Positions 46,332 to 58,229 of a stretch of 64,000 nucleotides of DNA are shown here, in pieces. Both the position numbers and the translations under genes were made by a program. How positions within the stretch are numbered: the first letter of the stretch is position 1; each line of letters opens with the position of its first letter. Source of the DNA: Gentiana macrophylla (taxonomy: Eukaryota; Streptophyta; Magnoliopsida; Gentianales; Gentianaceae); contig CM047809.1 of assembly GCA_026214975.1 (NCBI GenBank), forward strand, positions 131,450,561 through 131,514,560, read 5' to 3'. Below the pieces are notes generated by a model. That model was not told the DNA's origin, did not search any database, and saw nothing but the letters and a program-made list of their open reading frames with translations.

Positions 46332-49300
46332 ATGGCGGAAAAGATTCATGTTCAGATTGGAACAAGCCAAAGTGTGAGAGGTTTCGTTGTTGATGCTGAT
46401 AAAACTGAACTAGCAATCAACATTGGTCGAAGAATAAGGAGGTATGAAGGTCTGGAGAATGTGCTTAATATAAGACTGGAAACAATCTCATACACAAATG
46501 TTGTGAGCTTTTGGAAGAACATTGTGATTAAAGAAGGAACAGAGGCATTCAAAACAACTGTGAATGCCAGGAGATTGAGATTTCCCAAGTCTACCGAGGA
46601 AGTTTTTGGTTTTGAAGAAGTAGTAGATGGTCCAGTAAATCCTGAGGAAATGGGATTGTCCAAGATGGATTTTGTTGATAATATCAAGACAAATGAAGGC
46701 ATCAAATCAACTCCAGGCATCAATGTTAGACATATTGGGTATGAGTACAACCTGCTGAGAAAAATCATTGCAAAGAATATATTAGGGCTGGTTGGAAGTA
46801 TGGATACTCTATCAGGACCCAAGATAGAGCTGCTGATAATTATTTGCAGAAGTATGAAGTTTGATTGGGCTGGGTATTTCATTCATTACATGAAGAAGAC
46901 TCCAAAAGAATGAAAGAGGTTATTCACAAAAAGAAACATGGAAAGGGGAAACAATTGAAAATCTTAGAGGCTCAAAAGGCACAAGAAGAAGAAGAAGCAG
47001 TATAAGAAGAAGTAGAAGCAGTAGGAGAGGCTATTGATGCTGAGCCGTTGACTATTATCAAGCCTACTGAGGATGCAGAGGTTGTTCTTGAGCAACTTTC
47101 TTTGGAGAGTCACAAAGAACCTCTGAGAGACCGAACCTCTTTGTTGATGTTGTTGAATCCTCACCGCTAAGGCCGCTTGAGCTCTTGAAAGTGAACAGTT
47201 GTTGTTGAGCAATCTGTTGGGAAACACAATGATCTCGCACTGCACGAGCCTCTCTTGTTATTGTTGAATCTACTGAAGCTGTTCAAGTTGTTGTTGAGGA
47301 ACTTGTAGAAGAACCATAGCAAACCACAGAATCTACACCTGCTCTGGTGAGTGAAACATTGGTACAAGACCCTGTAATTCCTGCAATAGAACAGTCTGAT
47401 GTTAACCCTGCTGATGAGCATATAAGTCAGGGGGAACCAAGTGTTGTGCAAATTGAGGTAGTAGGGACCAATATTCAATCTGAGCAACCTACTGACCTTC
47501 ATGCATCTATTGAAGATACTCTGAATTTGCTTGTTGGGACCTTTGGAGGTCATCAAGCTACTGAAGCTGCTCCCAGAAAGTCCTTCATTCCTTTTGAAAG
47601 ACATGTGAAGAAGAAGAAGAAGAATGAAGAGTTTGTGGATCCAAAACTTCAGCAGGTGGCTGACTATTTTCAATGGAAGTTTGGATTGTACAAGAGACAA
47701 AAGCCTGCTGCAGAACCTATGACAGACTTTGAAGAATGGGCTTTTGAAAAGTTGGGAGTGGAGAATTTGTTGGAACTTGTTGATACCTCTTTGTTACAGT
47801 CAAGATTGATGGATATCTTTGAAGATCAACAAAAAGAAGAGAGTATCAAGTTCAGGGACCCCAGAGATGACAATGATGATTCATCATCATCATCTGATCC
47901 TGGAGGTGATTATCCATCAGGTCCAGGAGGGACCAGTGGGATTGCAATGTTAATTGATCCTACTGAAAGCGATCTATTTGATGCTTGGGCGATCTCTTGA
48001 GAGACAAATGGATGAAGATATGGAAAATCTCACCATTGATGAGATAGAGGCACAAATCAATGAGGGAATAGATGGTGGTGCAAGCAGAATGGTTGGTGAG
48101 ATTGATGCTATGTTTGTGGTTGAACCTACTGATCAACCTGAGGTTCAGAAAAATGTAGTTTTGGATGATGAGAGGGTTACTGACTACAGTGAACCTAGTG
48201 TCAGTTCAGAAGACTCAATTCAATATCAAGATGGATTTGACACTGAGGACACCCTGACCAAAGATGCAAATTTGCTAAGAAGGATCACTGATATGGGGAA
48301 GTTTCAACAAGAAAATATGGACATTTTCCCTGATCAAGTTGTTGTAGCATTCATTGAACAAGATCCAAGAGTTGAAGAGGAGGTACAGGCTACTAAGTTA
48401 CAAACAGCACCTGGACACAGGTTGGAACAGGAGGTACAGGCTGCTGAGTTACAAACAGCACCTGGACACAGGTTGGAACCAGATTTGGGTTTGGAGGAAA
48501 CCCCTATTGTCTCAGTACAGGCTGCTGTAGTGGAGCCTACTGGAGATAAGGCCACTGTAGGGAAAGATAGTCAGCAGGCTGCTTTTGTTGATGAGGAAGA
48601 ACAGATGCTGGACTATGATTACAGTGATGAAGAATTTCAGATTGAAGGATCAACTGATGAAGAACCAGTGATTGAAGAACCTGCAATTGATCCTATTCTG
48701 GAAGAGTACCAAGGACCACACCCTGCTGGAAGGGATATGAGTTATCTTGGTGGTGATCAGCAATCAGAGGCAACAATATAATGTGGAGGAGCCTGCTGAT
48801 GGTACTGATGGAAGAATGACTGGTGGAGTGCCAGTAGAAGTGTTGAATGAGTTGAGGACTGTCAGGAATGACATGCAACAGTTAAGAACTCAACTGGATT
48901 GACAAGAACAAAGATTTGAGGAACTGATGAAGCTGGTGAATGACAACAGACAATCTACTGAAACAGTTTCTTCAAATTTCACATCTACTCAAAATGCTGT
49001 TAATGATATGATGCTAGATGTGAGGGGAATCAAGCAAGGAAATACACTGAAAGAAAAGTTTTTGAAAGACCAACTTACATCTATTCATCAAAAACTTGAC
49101 AAACTTGCTTTCAAACTCCTAGACTGCTTGAGCCTCTTTCTTTGCACAACAACAAACTGTTGTACTTGATCCTAAGCTTACTGAGAGGATAACCCTGCTG
49201 GAGCAAACTATGCAAGGAAGGATCACAACAATTGATACTAGGACTGAAATCATTGAGAGTCAACTTAACAACCTAGTAATCACTCAGGAGAGTGTGCATG

Positions 49301-49887
49301 GCCTGCTGTCCCGTTTTGTTGATGATGTCAATAAGGGGGAAGAGGGTCAAACAGCTGTAGCAAAAGAAGATGCAAGAATTTTTCATAAGAAGATATGGGA
49401 AGCTGATACTAATTCATATAGGGAACCTGCACCTGGCAGACTTCCACTTACAGATGATCTTCTCAAACAGTAGAAGAATGTGTACAATAACAGAAGGAGA
49501 CCCTATCATGACATGGGATTTCATGAAGGTCTTAACTCATTTTTGAGTTTGAAATTTTGGGAAGCTAGAGTGAAAGCCATGAGGGCATCCAAGAGAGGTG
49601 GAAGAGGTGGAAGAAATGGAAGAGGTGGTAGAAGTGAAAGGAGTTTGCCTACCACAGATGCAAAGGAATCACTGAAGGAATTTAAGGAAGTTTATATTAG
49701 ATTAGGCTTCAGGTTTAATCAGATAAATCTTACACTTCCTGAAGCATGGCATTGGTGGAAACAGCTGAACACTCATATCAACTTCTCTCTGATTGAAAAT
49801 GACTGGATGAGAGAGATGATTATTGAAATCAGAGCCTATCAAGAGCAAGTTGAGAAAGCAAGGGAAGAAAGAGAAAGAAGACAGTAG
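46332..49887 (+). pseudogene. SIRE env-like / extra ORF region, broken into six pieces
   Basis: Region after pol that SIRE elements carry, called envelope-like; function unproven. The longest pieces are 46332-46913, 47347-48000, 47954-48781 and 49480-49887. The first starts MAEKIHVQIGTSQSVRG. Later pieces are acidic (EEPAIDPILEEYQ). Heptad-like stretches (ELRTVRNDMQQLRTQL, LKDQLTSIHQKLDKLA, 48840-49110) suggest a coiled coil. A 51-bp duplication at 48380-48481 repeats EVQAxxLQTAPGHRLE. The last piece has an Arg/Gly cluster (SKRGGRGGRNGRGGRSER) and a Glu/Arg-rich tail. I see no convincing transmembrane segment or signal peptide, which weakens a membrane-glycoprotein reading. Confidence 0.65.
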
Positions 49888-50034
49888 ATCAGCATACTTA
49901 TCTGTTTTATCTTTGCTGATGCTAAACTGTAATAACTTGAACAGATGTTTATAATGGAAAATCACTGAATTTGTTCTGTTTTTGTTTTCTATCTTTTTGC
50001 TTTGCTGCTAGGTGAGGGTATTGGTATCATCACC

Positions 50035-50047
50035 AAAAAGGGGGAAA
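50035..50047 (+). promoter_or_regulatory. SIRE polypurine tract
   Basis: AAAAAGGGGGAAA immediately before the 3' LTR, the form usual in SIRE elements. Confidence 0.85.
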
Positions 50048-50048
50048 T

Positions 50049-51755
50049 TGTTGGACATATTTTTATGTTTTGATGATGAGTGCCAGACTAACTGTTATAG
50101 TGCAAAGGCAAAAAGATGTCTACATCAAATGTATAGGTTTATTAGAGTTTGATCTTTGTATAGGTTTGATCAAACAAGCACTGTAATGGTCAACTGATTC
50201 ATATCGGCAGACTGGTCCATATCGAGTGAGGCGAGATAGGTCGATGAGACTAGTCTGGAACCTCTTGGAAGACTTAAGGTGAGGGCCTCAAACTCGGTTC
50301 AGAAGGCTAAGGGATCAAACTTAGTGATTAAAGTCAAGGATATGGAATCAGAATTTAGGCAAGTCTGTGATGACCTAAACTGATTACATATACCTTGTGT
50401 ACAAAGGTCTATGTTCCATAAGTTGGAAGATGTTTGGAACTTGATTATAATTAAAAAGGTGTAATCTAACTTCACAAATAAAAGTTAGATAAAAGAAATC
50501 AACTGCATTGTATTTGATACATAGCAAATTGTTTGTTCGTCAAATAGATCGATAGGTATTACAATGATGATGAACTCGCGATAATATACCTCGATTAATT
50601 CAAGATTACATTGGAAGATTACATGGAAAATGACAGCTAACAACCTCTGACTTATCAAACAAATCAGTGGTTGAGATTAATAGGACGTTGGGATGATTCA
50701 GGATTTTATCCAATGGATATAAGTCAAGGGTGGATAGATCGCCTTCACCAAAAGGATTACGACGATGTCGATCCTATGAACAGTGACAGAAAGCAAGTCA
50801 AATGGGACAAAACCAGGAACGGCTACATTTGAATTTCAAATACAAGTCACATGCATTCCTACCTATAAATAAAGGACTTCCAACTCAGAAAAGAGAGAGG
50901 ATGATTTGATGAATTTTTAAGAGAAAAATATAAGAGATAATTCGAAATTTGAAAAAGAACTCTCTTGAACTTACTTGCTTAAAGCTATCGATCCAGAGAA
51001 AATCTTCAAGTGTATTCGTATTCAAGCTACATCAAGTTTACACACTTGAAGACGCAAAGCTCTGATTATATCATCCTAATCAAGGCTGCCGTGCAATCGA
51101 ATCATTTACTTGATTCAATCTTTATTTTATAAAGAACCTGCTGAAGACACTGAAGCATCTGTTGGGTGTGAAAGACTGTTGTTTGTGGTGGAGCTGGTGA
51201 AGAGGCAATCCTACCCTTCAAGGACCAGTGGAAGACTTTGGAGCAGCAATCCTACCTGTTTCAAGTGTTCAGTTTGTGAAGCCATAGTTATTGGTTAAAG
51301 ACAAGCAACTTAGGAATCTTTGTAACAGCTACATCAAAGATCTCTAGTGAATTACCTCCAACATCACAGGAGAAGAGTGGACTGACAGGATTACACCACC
51401 TGGAACCACTATAAAATTGCCTACTTACTTTCTCGCACTTACATTCTCGCATTTAGTTTACTATACACATCAACCTCATCGAATCTAGCAAATCAAAATC
51501 ACACATAGACACTCAATGAGTATCTAATACTTAGTATCATTTTTAACAACAAGTAATAAGGCTTAATTTTTGATATAATTCCATTTGCACAAATTCAAAG
51601 AAACTCAATGTCAAGAGACTCATCGTGCATCGGCCAGCTATCGAGGTATCGGCAGAGTCTTGAAGTTCTTGAATTTGTTAACTCCTAAAGTTTTAAGTGT
51701 TAAGTTTATTCACCCCCCTTCTAAACTTAACCAAAGCCTTTTCAAGGGACCAACA
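50049..51755 (+). mobile_element. SIRE 3' LTR
   Basis: 1707 bp. Over long stretches it is identical to the 5' LTR (for example around 50590-50760). However, wherever the 5' LTR has CTG or CTGCTG words this copy tends to read TCG, CTC or shorter forms. Confidence 0.9.
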
Positions 51756-51760
51756 GTGTG

Positions 51761-51876
51761 CAAGATAAAACTAAGCAGCCAAAAACCTTGAATACAGAAT
51801 AGTCTGGTTTAGTGTCATAAAGCATCTCATATGGAGTGCTCTCTTTTAGCAGTGGTGTAGGTGTATCATTAATTAA
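51761..51876 (-). pseudogene. Copia B integrase fragment, right side
   Basis: The minus strand reads INDTPTPLLKESTPYEMLYD and YSVFKVFGCLVLSCT, the integrase end that joins CVFLGNSNTSKGAIL at 29340-29425 once the SIRE is removed. Homology ends near 51876, before the Athila-type insertion, so the rest of Copia B is lost. Confidence 0.8.
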
Positions 51877-51955
51877 TTTTTGGGTATTTGTTTATAAGGA
51901 CAAGTTTGACTAATTAATTAGGCACTTAGGACACACTTATATATTAATTGGTTAT

Positions 51956-53445
51956 TGTTAAGGGTGATTTTGTACGTTTTATAATGCTATATTTCATAAT
52001 GATTTCCCTTATATTTGTATATTTTGCATAGAAAATGAGTGTTTAAATGATTTATTAAGCAAGTGAGATTTTAATTAGTTTATTCGCAAAATGAGGTTGT
52101 GTACGTGTTTTGATTATGGTTTTATGAGTATTTGGATTGTGTTACGTTTTGCGATGTCTTCATGTGATGTAGATACATGTTGGAGGCTAAATTGATGATC
52201 AAATGTTGATATAATTCGAGCTAAATCGAGATAGAGATGAGAAATGAAGATAAAGATGGAATTATCAAGTCTTGGCGAAGGCGGACTAGCGTTCATCCGA
52301 GACTTAGCAGCGTCCAAGACCGAGCGGGCGTTTGATAAGTGGACGAAGCGTCGAATCATATTTTACATTCGAGAGAGTTCGAGGCGCTGCGTTACGAGCG
52401 GCGTTCATCCTCCGTCCAAAGCGGACGGACGGCGTCCCACAAGGCCGGACGGGCGTCCAAGCACCGCCTCGGCTAAACCGACCTAAAAACCTATAAATAG
52501 GCGCGTTTTATCAAACCCTAAGATCATTATTCAACCCTAAACCCTAGGGGCAGCTTGGCTGCGTTTTCTACGATTTTATCTACTTTTATGCAATTTAATT
52601 CCTAGATTAGATTAGATAGATTCATGTCTTTTATTTCATCAATTCGAGTTGCAACAAGGATGTTAAGAGGCTAAACCCTCTTGAACAAGCGTTGTGAAGC
52701 CGTCCATCAACAATTCGATTTGATTAAGTGATTGATTTGTGAGTTTCTATCTCAAGTTTGTTTCTTTTATCATGCTTTACATTGTTTTATTGCAAGTCGT
52801 ATCGAAAGATGTTTGCTTTATGATTGTTTTATTGATGAAAATCATATAAACATTAGATCACCATGCTAAAAGAATAGATCTTCGATCTAACTAAAACGCG
52901 AGTTATTAGATTGATTTTCTAGATTAGAAATTGAAAGATTTCACGCCTAGGTTAGAAAGACGTAATCTTTAACATCGAAAGATAAAAGATTAGAAAACGA
53001 ACTTGTCTACGAGAGTAGGAGTTCATGCCTTCGGTTAGGTGAATCACGACTTGAGTAGAGATCACGAGCTAATCCGAATTAGAATTGAATGTTGATAGGA
53101 TAGGTGGATCAATTGCTTGTTCGTTCGTTATAATTTGATTCAATCCCGTTAAACTTGAATTGATAGATTAGTTTACTTTTAAATTGCACTTTAGTTTTTA
53201 TCGCTTTCAATCTTGCCTAGCATTGGATTAATTTCCTCTGTCTAGTTTACTTTTATGCATATTTGTTTAGGTTAGTTCTTCGTTTAGGTTAGTTTAGTGA
53301 CAATAGTTTAGTTAAAAACAAAAGCTAGGATTCACATTCGCCTAGTTCCCGTAAGATCGACCCGGCATAGCCTCTACACTACGATCCTTGCACTTGAGGT
53401 TAACGGTTTATTACTTGTTGTTTTGTATTGATAAAATCCGGGACA
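51956..53445 (+). mobile_element. Athila-like 5' LTR
   Basis: 1490 bp. A quasi-palindrome array lies at about 52260-52465 (GACGGGCGTCC, GGACGGCGTCC, GAGCGGGCGTTT), then a TATA box TATAAATA at 52492-52499, then two telo-box-like AAACCCTA words at 52513-52546. Confidence 0.88.
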
Positions 53446-53451
53446 AGTTTT

Positions 53452-53468
53452 TGGCGCCGTTGCCGGGA
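53452..53468 (+). promoter_or_regulatory. Primer binding site, tRNA-Asp type
   Basis: TGGCGCCGTTGCCGGGA, six bases after the 5' LTR. It is the same primer as the LARD and the left-edge element. Confidence 0.9.
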
Positions 53469-54061
53469 ACCGGACGGTTTGCCTAGTTTTTGTTTTTGTT
53501 TGTTTTTCGTTTTTACGTGTTAGTTCGATTTTTTCTTTCTTTCGCTTTATGCGTTTTAATCCTGTTTTTAGGTCGATTCCTAGGAAGATTAACCTTTAAG
53601 TAGTTAGGATATTGGTGTTTTAGATTAGGGTTAAAGTTTCTGTTAGTGATTAGTTTTTCTTTTCTCCCCTGTTTTTCCTGCTCTGTTTTCTTTACTTTTC
53701 TCTACATTACGAAATCGTTTACATTCTTTTTCTGGAAAATTTTGCATATGAACGAGCGTCCATACCTATGAACGCCCGTCCACTGTAAAAATTTCAACTC
53801 TGTTCTGTTTCTGACCCCTCAGACGAGCGTTCGGTTTACGAGCGCCGTCCACTTTTACCTCGAGCGAGCCGCCCATTTTTTGTTTTAAGAAAAAAAAAAA
53901 AAAAAAAAAAAAAGTAAATTAGCAAAAATTAGATGCGGTGTTTTACATAGTCCGGTGTCGAAAAAAAATTTGATTTTACCAGAAAAATTTTTGCTTCTTT
54001 TCCCGAAATTTGGCGGAAAATAATTTTCCCGAAAAATAAATTCTTCATTTTTAGGCTTCAA
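53469..54061 (+). other. Leader between PBS and gag
   Basis: Noncoding T-rich leader with further ACGNNCGT-type words (GAACGAGCGTCC, GAACGCCCGTCC, AGACGAGCGTTC) at 53750-53875 and a poly-A run at 53888-53913. The packaging signal would be expected here. Confidence 0.5.
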
Positions 54062-55700
54062 CCACGATTTTGTAATAATGGTGCCGAAGATAGGCGTGCG
54101 TTGGCGGACTCGCGCCATGCCTGGCGCGTCACGATCAACCCGGCTATTGATATCCCACCATTCTTGCCTGACTTTGAGTTACGACCGGGACTCATTCGGA
54201 TGATGCGGCATGCATCAATGTTTCACGGGTCCCCTTCGAAAATCCTCACACACACGCACACACATTTTACGGAGATATGTGGTACGACACGCATTCAAGG
54301 TGTGAGTGAGGATGCGATTAAACTTACATCTTGCTTCCGTTCTCTTTGAAGGAGAAGCTAAAGAGTGGTATAGCTCTCTCCTGCGAGAATCCATTACCAC
54401 TTGGGCTGCATTGGAAAAAGAATTTTAAGCCAATACTTTCCACCGCCAAGACACCCGATGTTTAAGGGAAATATACAATTTTATCAAGCGGAAAACAGAA
54501 TCATTCTTTGAGGCATGGAAGAGATTTAAGGCTCTTCTTCGTAAATGCCCCCACCATGGGTTAGACTTGCAGAGGCAAGTCAATATTTTTTTCAGTGGGT
54601 TGACCGAGCTCACCAAGGGCATGGTCAATAGTTCATCAGGTGGGGCATTCCTGAGGAAAACGCCTCAAGAGGGGTGGGCATTGTTCGAAGACATTGCCAA
54701 ATATAATTATGCCCCCTCCTTTCAAGCTGTTCAGGCACCACCTCCTCCTCCTAGGATCGAGGAGGTGAAAATGCAAATGAAATCGCCTCTCTTCTTTGCA
54801 AAGAAATGGCTGGCTACTCACGACATCTCCAAATCCGAGTTATCGGACTCCTTCATTTCTCTGAACTCTCAAGTTACATCTGCGAAATAACTCGCTGGTG
54901 GCCATATGGTTGGCGGTGTCAATTCAATTCCCTGTTCCTTATCAAGTCAATCTTTGTCGAGAATCATGGGCGGTATAATCAAAATCGCATGCCAAGTATG
55001 TGACGATATGAGGGCACACCGCTCGTTTACGTCCTATGATTGGGCGAGAACGCAGATCAATACCTTCAATGGCCAGCCGAATCGAGGTTTGGAAATCAAT
55101 TCCCTGGCCAGGGCAATTTTCAAAATCGGGCTTCCGTCAAAGCTTCAATCAAAACTCGAATCTCAATCGAAACCTAATTTTAATCGAACCCGAGCTTGAA
55201 TTCCTCCAATCTAAATCAAGGGTTAAATCAAAGTTGGCCTAACAATCCAAATCCTGCATTTCAAAGTCGGTCTAGCCAACCTTTCTCTCAAAACATTCGA
55301 AACTCTCAAGGCCCATCTCGCGTCGATGATCTTGAAGCTAGATTGGACTCCTATCAGAAGGAGCTGAAGGAGCAGAACAATAACTTCCAGAGGGAGCAAA
55401 ATAATAATATCCAAATGTTGATGAGCACAATCAAGAACCTTGAGAAGCGGATGGGTGACCAAAGCAAGCTTACAGACCATCGAAGCGATTGCCCGATTTT
55501 ATAGAAAAATCCGAAGGGTGGCCTAGTAGCCCAAAGCGATTTCAATTGTGGCCAAAGCAACGACCTAGTTACTTGATTCCTTATGGCATACCGAGAGGCG
55601 GTGCAATGAATCTTAGAAGCGGTACTCAAGCGAGTGGTCCCTCTCACCGGGAAACCACTAGCCCCTCCTGCGCGGTGATAAGGCGGGAGGGAAGATAAGC
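54062..55700 (+). pseudogene. Athila-like gag
   Basis: Retrotrans_gag blocks in several frames: FTEICGTTRIQGVSEDAIKL, then ITTWAALEKEF, SFFEAWKRFKALLRKCPHHG, LDLQRQVNIFFSGLTELTK and GWALFEDIAKYNYAPSF. Downstream are a Gln/Asn-rich part (PAFQSRSSQPFSQNIRN), a coiled-coil-like stretch (NNNIQMLMSTIKNLEKRMGD) and MNLRSGTQ, the gag/protease junction motif. At least six frame changes are needed. The (CA)n-like THTHTH codons at 54247-54265 look like a small expansion. Confidence 0.8.
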
Positions 55701-55863
55701 ATCTACGTTCCCCGTTACGCAAAAAAGACTCAGGTGGTGATCCCGAGAGGTGAAGAAGTTGTAAGTCCTCGGTGGCTGTTCCCTGCGGAATGAAGAATCA
55801 AGTGAAAGCCGGGAGGGTGATCCCGACTAATAAAAAGTCGAAAAAGTTGTAAGGTGGAAGGAC

Positions 55864-56560
55864 ATGGAAGACAAAGCTGTCAGTGCTTCCTCAAAGAAAG
55901 TATTTTCTGAGAGTGAGTTGAAGAAGCTTCCATTTCCACCGAGGAAGAGCAACATCCCTCTGAGTGAGGATAAGAAATATGAAAAGGTGCTTAACCTTTT
56001 GAAAAATACTCAGGTAAATCTGCCATTATCCGAGGTCTTGGTCGAGATGCCTAAGTATACAAAATTCATCAAGGATGTTGTGTCTTGAAAAAGAAGTTAG
56101 CGAGAAATGGATCGAGGCAATTGGTGAGGATTGTTCAATGATCAATTATCGGACTTACCAATCAAAGAGGTGACCCGGGAAATTCGTGCTCACATTGCGG
56201 ATGGGAGGCTTAGTCTTTCAAATTCTTTATGTGACTTGGGTGCATCCATCGGCCTAATGCCATTGTGCGTGTGTGAGCAATTGGGTTTACAAAGTCTTCT
56301 AGAACCCCACTTCCATGAACCTTGATTCGCCAATAGATCATCTAAGAAAGCTTGAGGGATTACGAAAGACATTTTAGTCGGATCGATAGATTTACCTTTC
56401 TGTTGATTGAGTACGTCTTAGATATGGGAAAAGATGAAAAGTCCCCTGATTCTTGGGAGACCTTTCCTATCCACAGCTAGAGCCCTCATCGATTGCGATG
56501 GTGGGCAAGTAACTATTCGAGTTGGTGACCAAGAGGTGAGCTATAGTGTCTCTAAATCTA
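55864..56560 (+). pseudogene. Athila-like protease
   Basis: The FPPRKSN... lead-in and VNLPLSEVLVEMPKYTKFIK precede the catalytic block SLCDLGASIGLMPL (56218-56260). SPLILGRPFLSTARALIDCD follows in a third frame. DLGAS instead of DTGA is normal for Athila-type proteases. Two frame breaks, near 56090 and 56330-56430. Confidence 0.82.
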
Positions 56561-57645
56561 TTCAAGTACCCTCTGGTTCTCCAACCGGCTTTTCCATTGA
56601 GGAGTCATTTCATGACTTCAATGACTGTATGGACGAGCAAGTCAAGGCTGTGGAAGCGGAATATGAGCGAATGATCGATAATCTGAATAGCCATGGTGTG
56701 GTTAATCTAGATCAGTTAGCAGCTGAATTCGATGATGAGCTAAGAGAAGAAGCTTTGGCAGTAGGGCCACTAAGTAAGCTCAACGATGTTGAGTTGAAGA
56801 GTGGAGATCTTAAATCAAGTCTAGAGGATCCTCCTGTAGATTTGGTACTGAAGCCGTTGCCTAAACATCTTAAGTATGTGTTTTTAAGAGAAGGTGACAA
56901 GCTTCCTTTGATCATCTCTGCCAAGCTATCTCATATAGAAGAGCTTAAATTGCTAAGCGTCTTGCGCAAAAATGAGAAAGCCTTTGGATGGCAAGTGGGA
57001 GATATCAAAGGAATATCTCCTGACATCTGCATGCACAAGATCAAGACTAGTGAGGGTGCTAAATGTGTAAGACAGCCCCAAAGGAGGCTTAACCCTCACA
57101 TGCAAGAAGTTGTTAAAAAGGAAATCATCAAACTTCTGGACATGTGAATCATTTATGCCATCGCGGATAGTGAATGGGTTTCCCCGACTCAGGTAGTTCC
57201 CAAGAAGGGTGGAATTACTATTGAGAAGAACGAGAAGGGAGAAGAGATAGCACTGAGGCTCGTTACAGGCTATAGAGTCTGTATTGACTATAGAAAACTC
57301 AATGAGGTCACAATGAAAGATCATTTCCCCCTCCTTCATAGACCCGGATGCTTGGCGTCTGGCGGGGCACGCATTCTCTGTTTCCTAGATGGATATTCGA
57401 GATACTTCCAGATACCCATCGATCCTATTGACCAAGAAGACCACTTTCACTGCCCGTATGGTACATTCGCTTATAGGCGGATGCCATTTGGTCTCTGTAA
57501 TGCCCCAGCCACCTTTCAAAGGTGTATGATGGCTATCTTTGACGGGCTAGTTGAAAAGTGTATGGAGATTTTCATGGATGACTTTTCGGTCTTTGGTCAA
57601 TCCTTCGATGATTGCCTCGATAATCTTGATCGGTGTTATCTAGGT
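56561..57645 (+). pseudogene. Athila-like reverse transcriptase
   Basis: RVT_1: LPPHLKYVF-type lead-in (KPLPKHLKYVFLREGDKLP), then RRLNPHMQEVVKKEIIKLLD. A TGA at 57145-57147 stands where Gly/Ala is expected, followed by SEWVSPTQVVPKKGG, YRVCIDYRKLNEVT, DGYSRYFQIPI, YGTFAYRRMPFGLCNAPATF and the catalytic FMDDFSVFG (57573-57600). The block after DHFPLL is damaged by an insertion-like change (HRPGCLASGGAR). Confidence 0.88.
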
Positions 57646-58215
57646 GTGTGGAAAGAACTTGGTGCTCAATTGGGAGAAATGCCATTTTATGGTAGATGAA
57701 GGAATAGTTCTTGGCCACAAAGTGTCCGCCAAAGGTATTGAGGTAGATAGGGCTAAGGTGGAAGCTATCGAGAAGATGAGTTATCCTAAGAATGTTCGCG
57801 AAGTCAGAGGTTTTCTCGGACATGTCGGCTTCTATAGGAGATTCATTCAGGACTTTTCAAAGATCGCCAAGCCCCTGTCTACCTTACTTAAGGAAGACGT
57901 TGAGTTTAATTTTGATGAGAATTGCAAGCGCGCGTTTGAGGAGCTCAATAATCGGTTAATATCCGCTCCAATTCTTATTTCACCTGACTGGAACTTACCG
58001 TTTGAGCTTATGTGTGACGCATCAAACTATGCAGTTGGTGCTGTCTTAGGGCAAAAGCTTAATGGAAAATTCCAGCCTATCTATTATGCCAGTCACACAC
58101 TGAATCCTTCTCAAGTTAACTACGACACGACAAGCGAAAAAGAATTATTAGCCGTAGTCTTTGCTATGGATAAGTTTCGTAGTTACTTGCTTTGGGTGCT
58201 CAAGTGATTGTGTGG
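57644..58215 (+). pseudogene. Athila-like RNase H
   Basis: Uninterrupted for 187 codons: NWEKCHFMVDEGIVLGHKVS and FLGHVGFYRRFIQDFS (RT thumb/connection), then LMCDASNYAVGAVLGQ (first Asp), TTSEKELLAVVFAMDKFR (Glu) and SYLLWVLK. A frame change follows at about 58205, in the region with the remaining catalytic Asp. Confidence 0.88.
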
Positions 58216-58229
58216 GTGACCACGCCGCT

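Larger units (their letters stand above)
29431..51755 (+). mobile_element. SIRE-type Ty1/copia element, full length, nested
   Basis: 22.3 kb from TGTTGG to CCAACA, flanked by GTGTG at 29426-29430 and 51756-51760, inserted in Copia B. In order it has 5' LTR, PBS, gag, protease, integrase, RT, RNase H, spacer, env-like region, PPT and 3' LTR. Removing the two nested elements (33121-35368 and 36176-42911) leaves about 13.3 kb. LTR length, the PPT AAAAAGGGGGAAA and the extra region after pol identify the SIRE/Maximus lineage. All coding parts are broken. Confidence 0.92.

Noticed and set aside
46352..46882. Minus-strand open frame opposite the SIRE env-like start
   Set aside because: Shadow of the plus-strand frame, which has the better start context and upstream TATA.
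51951..51955. Shared GTTAT beside Copia B (27031-27035) and the Athila-like element
   Set aside because: Only the Athila-like element has GTTAT at both ends; the Copia B match is probably chance.
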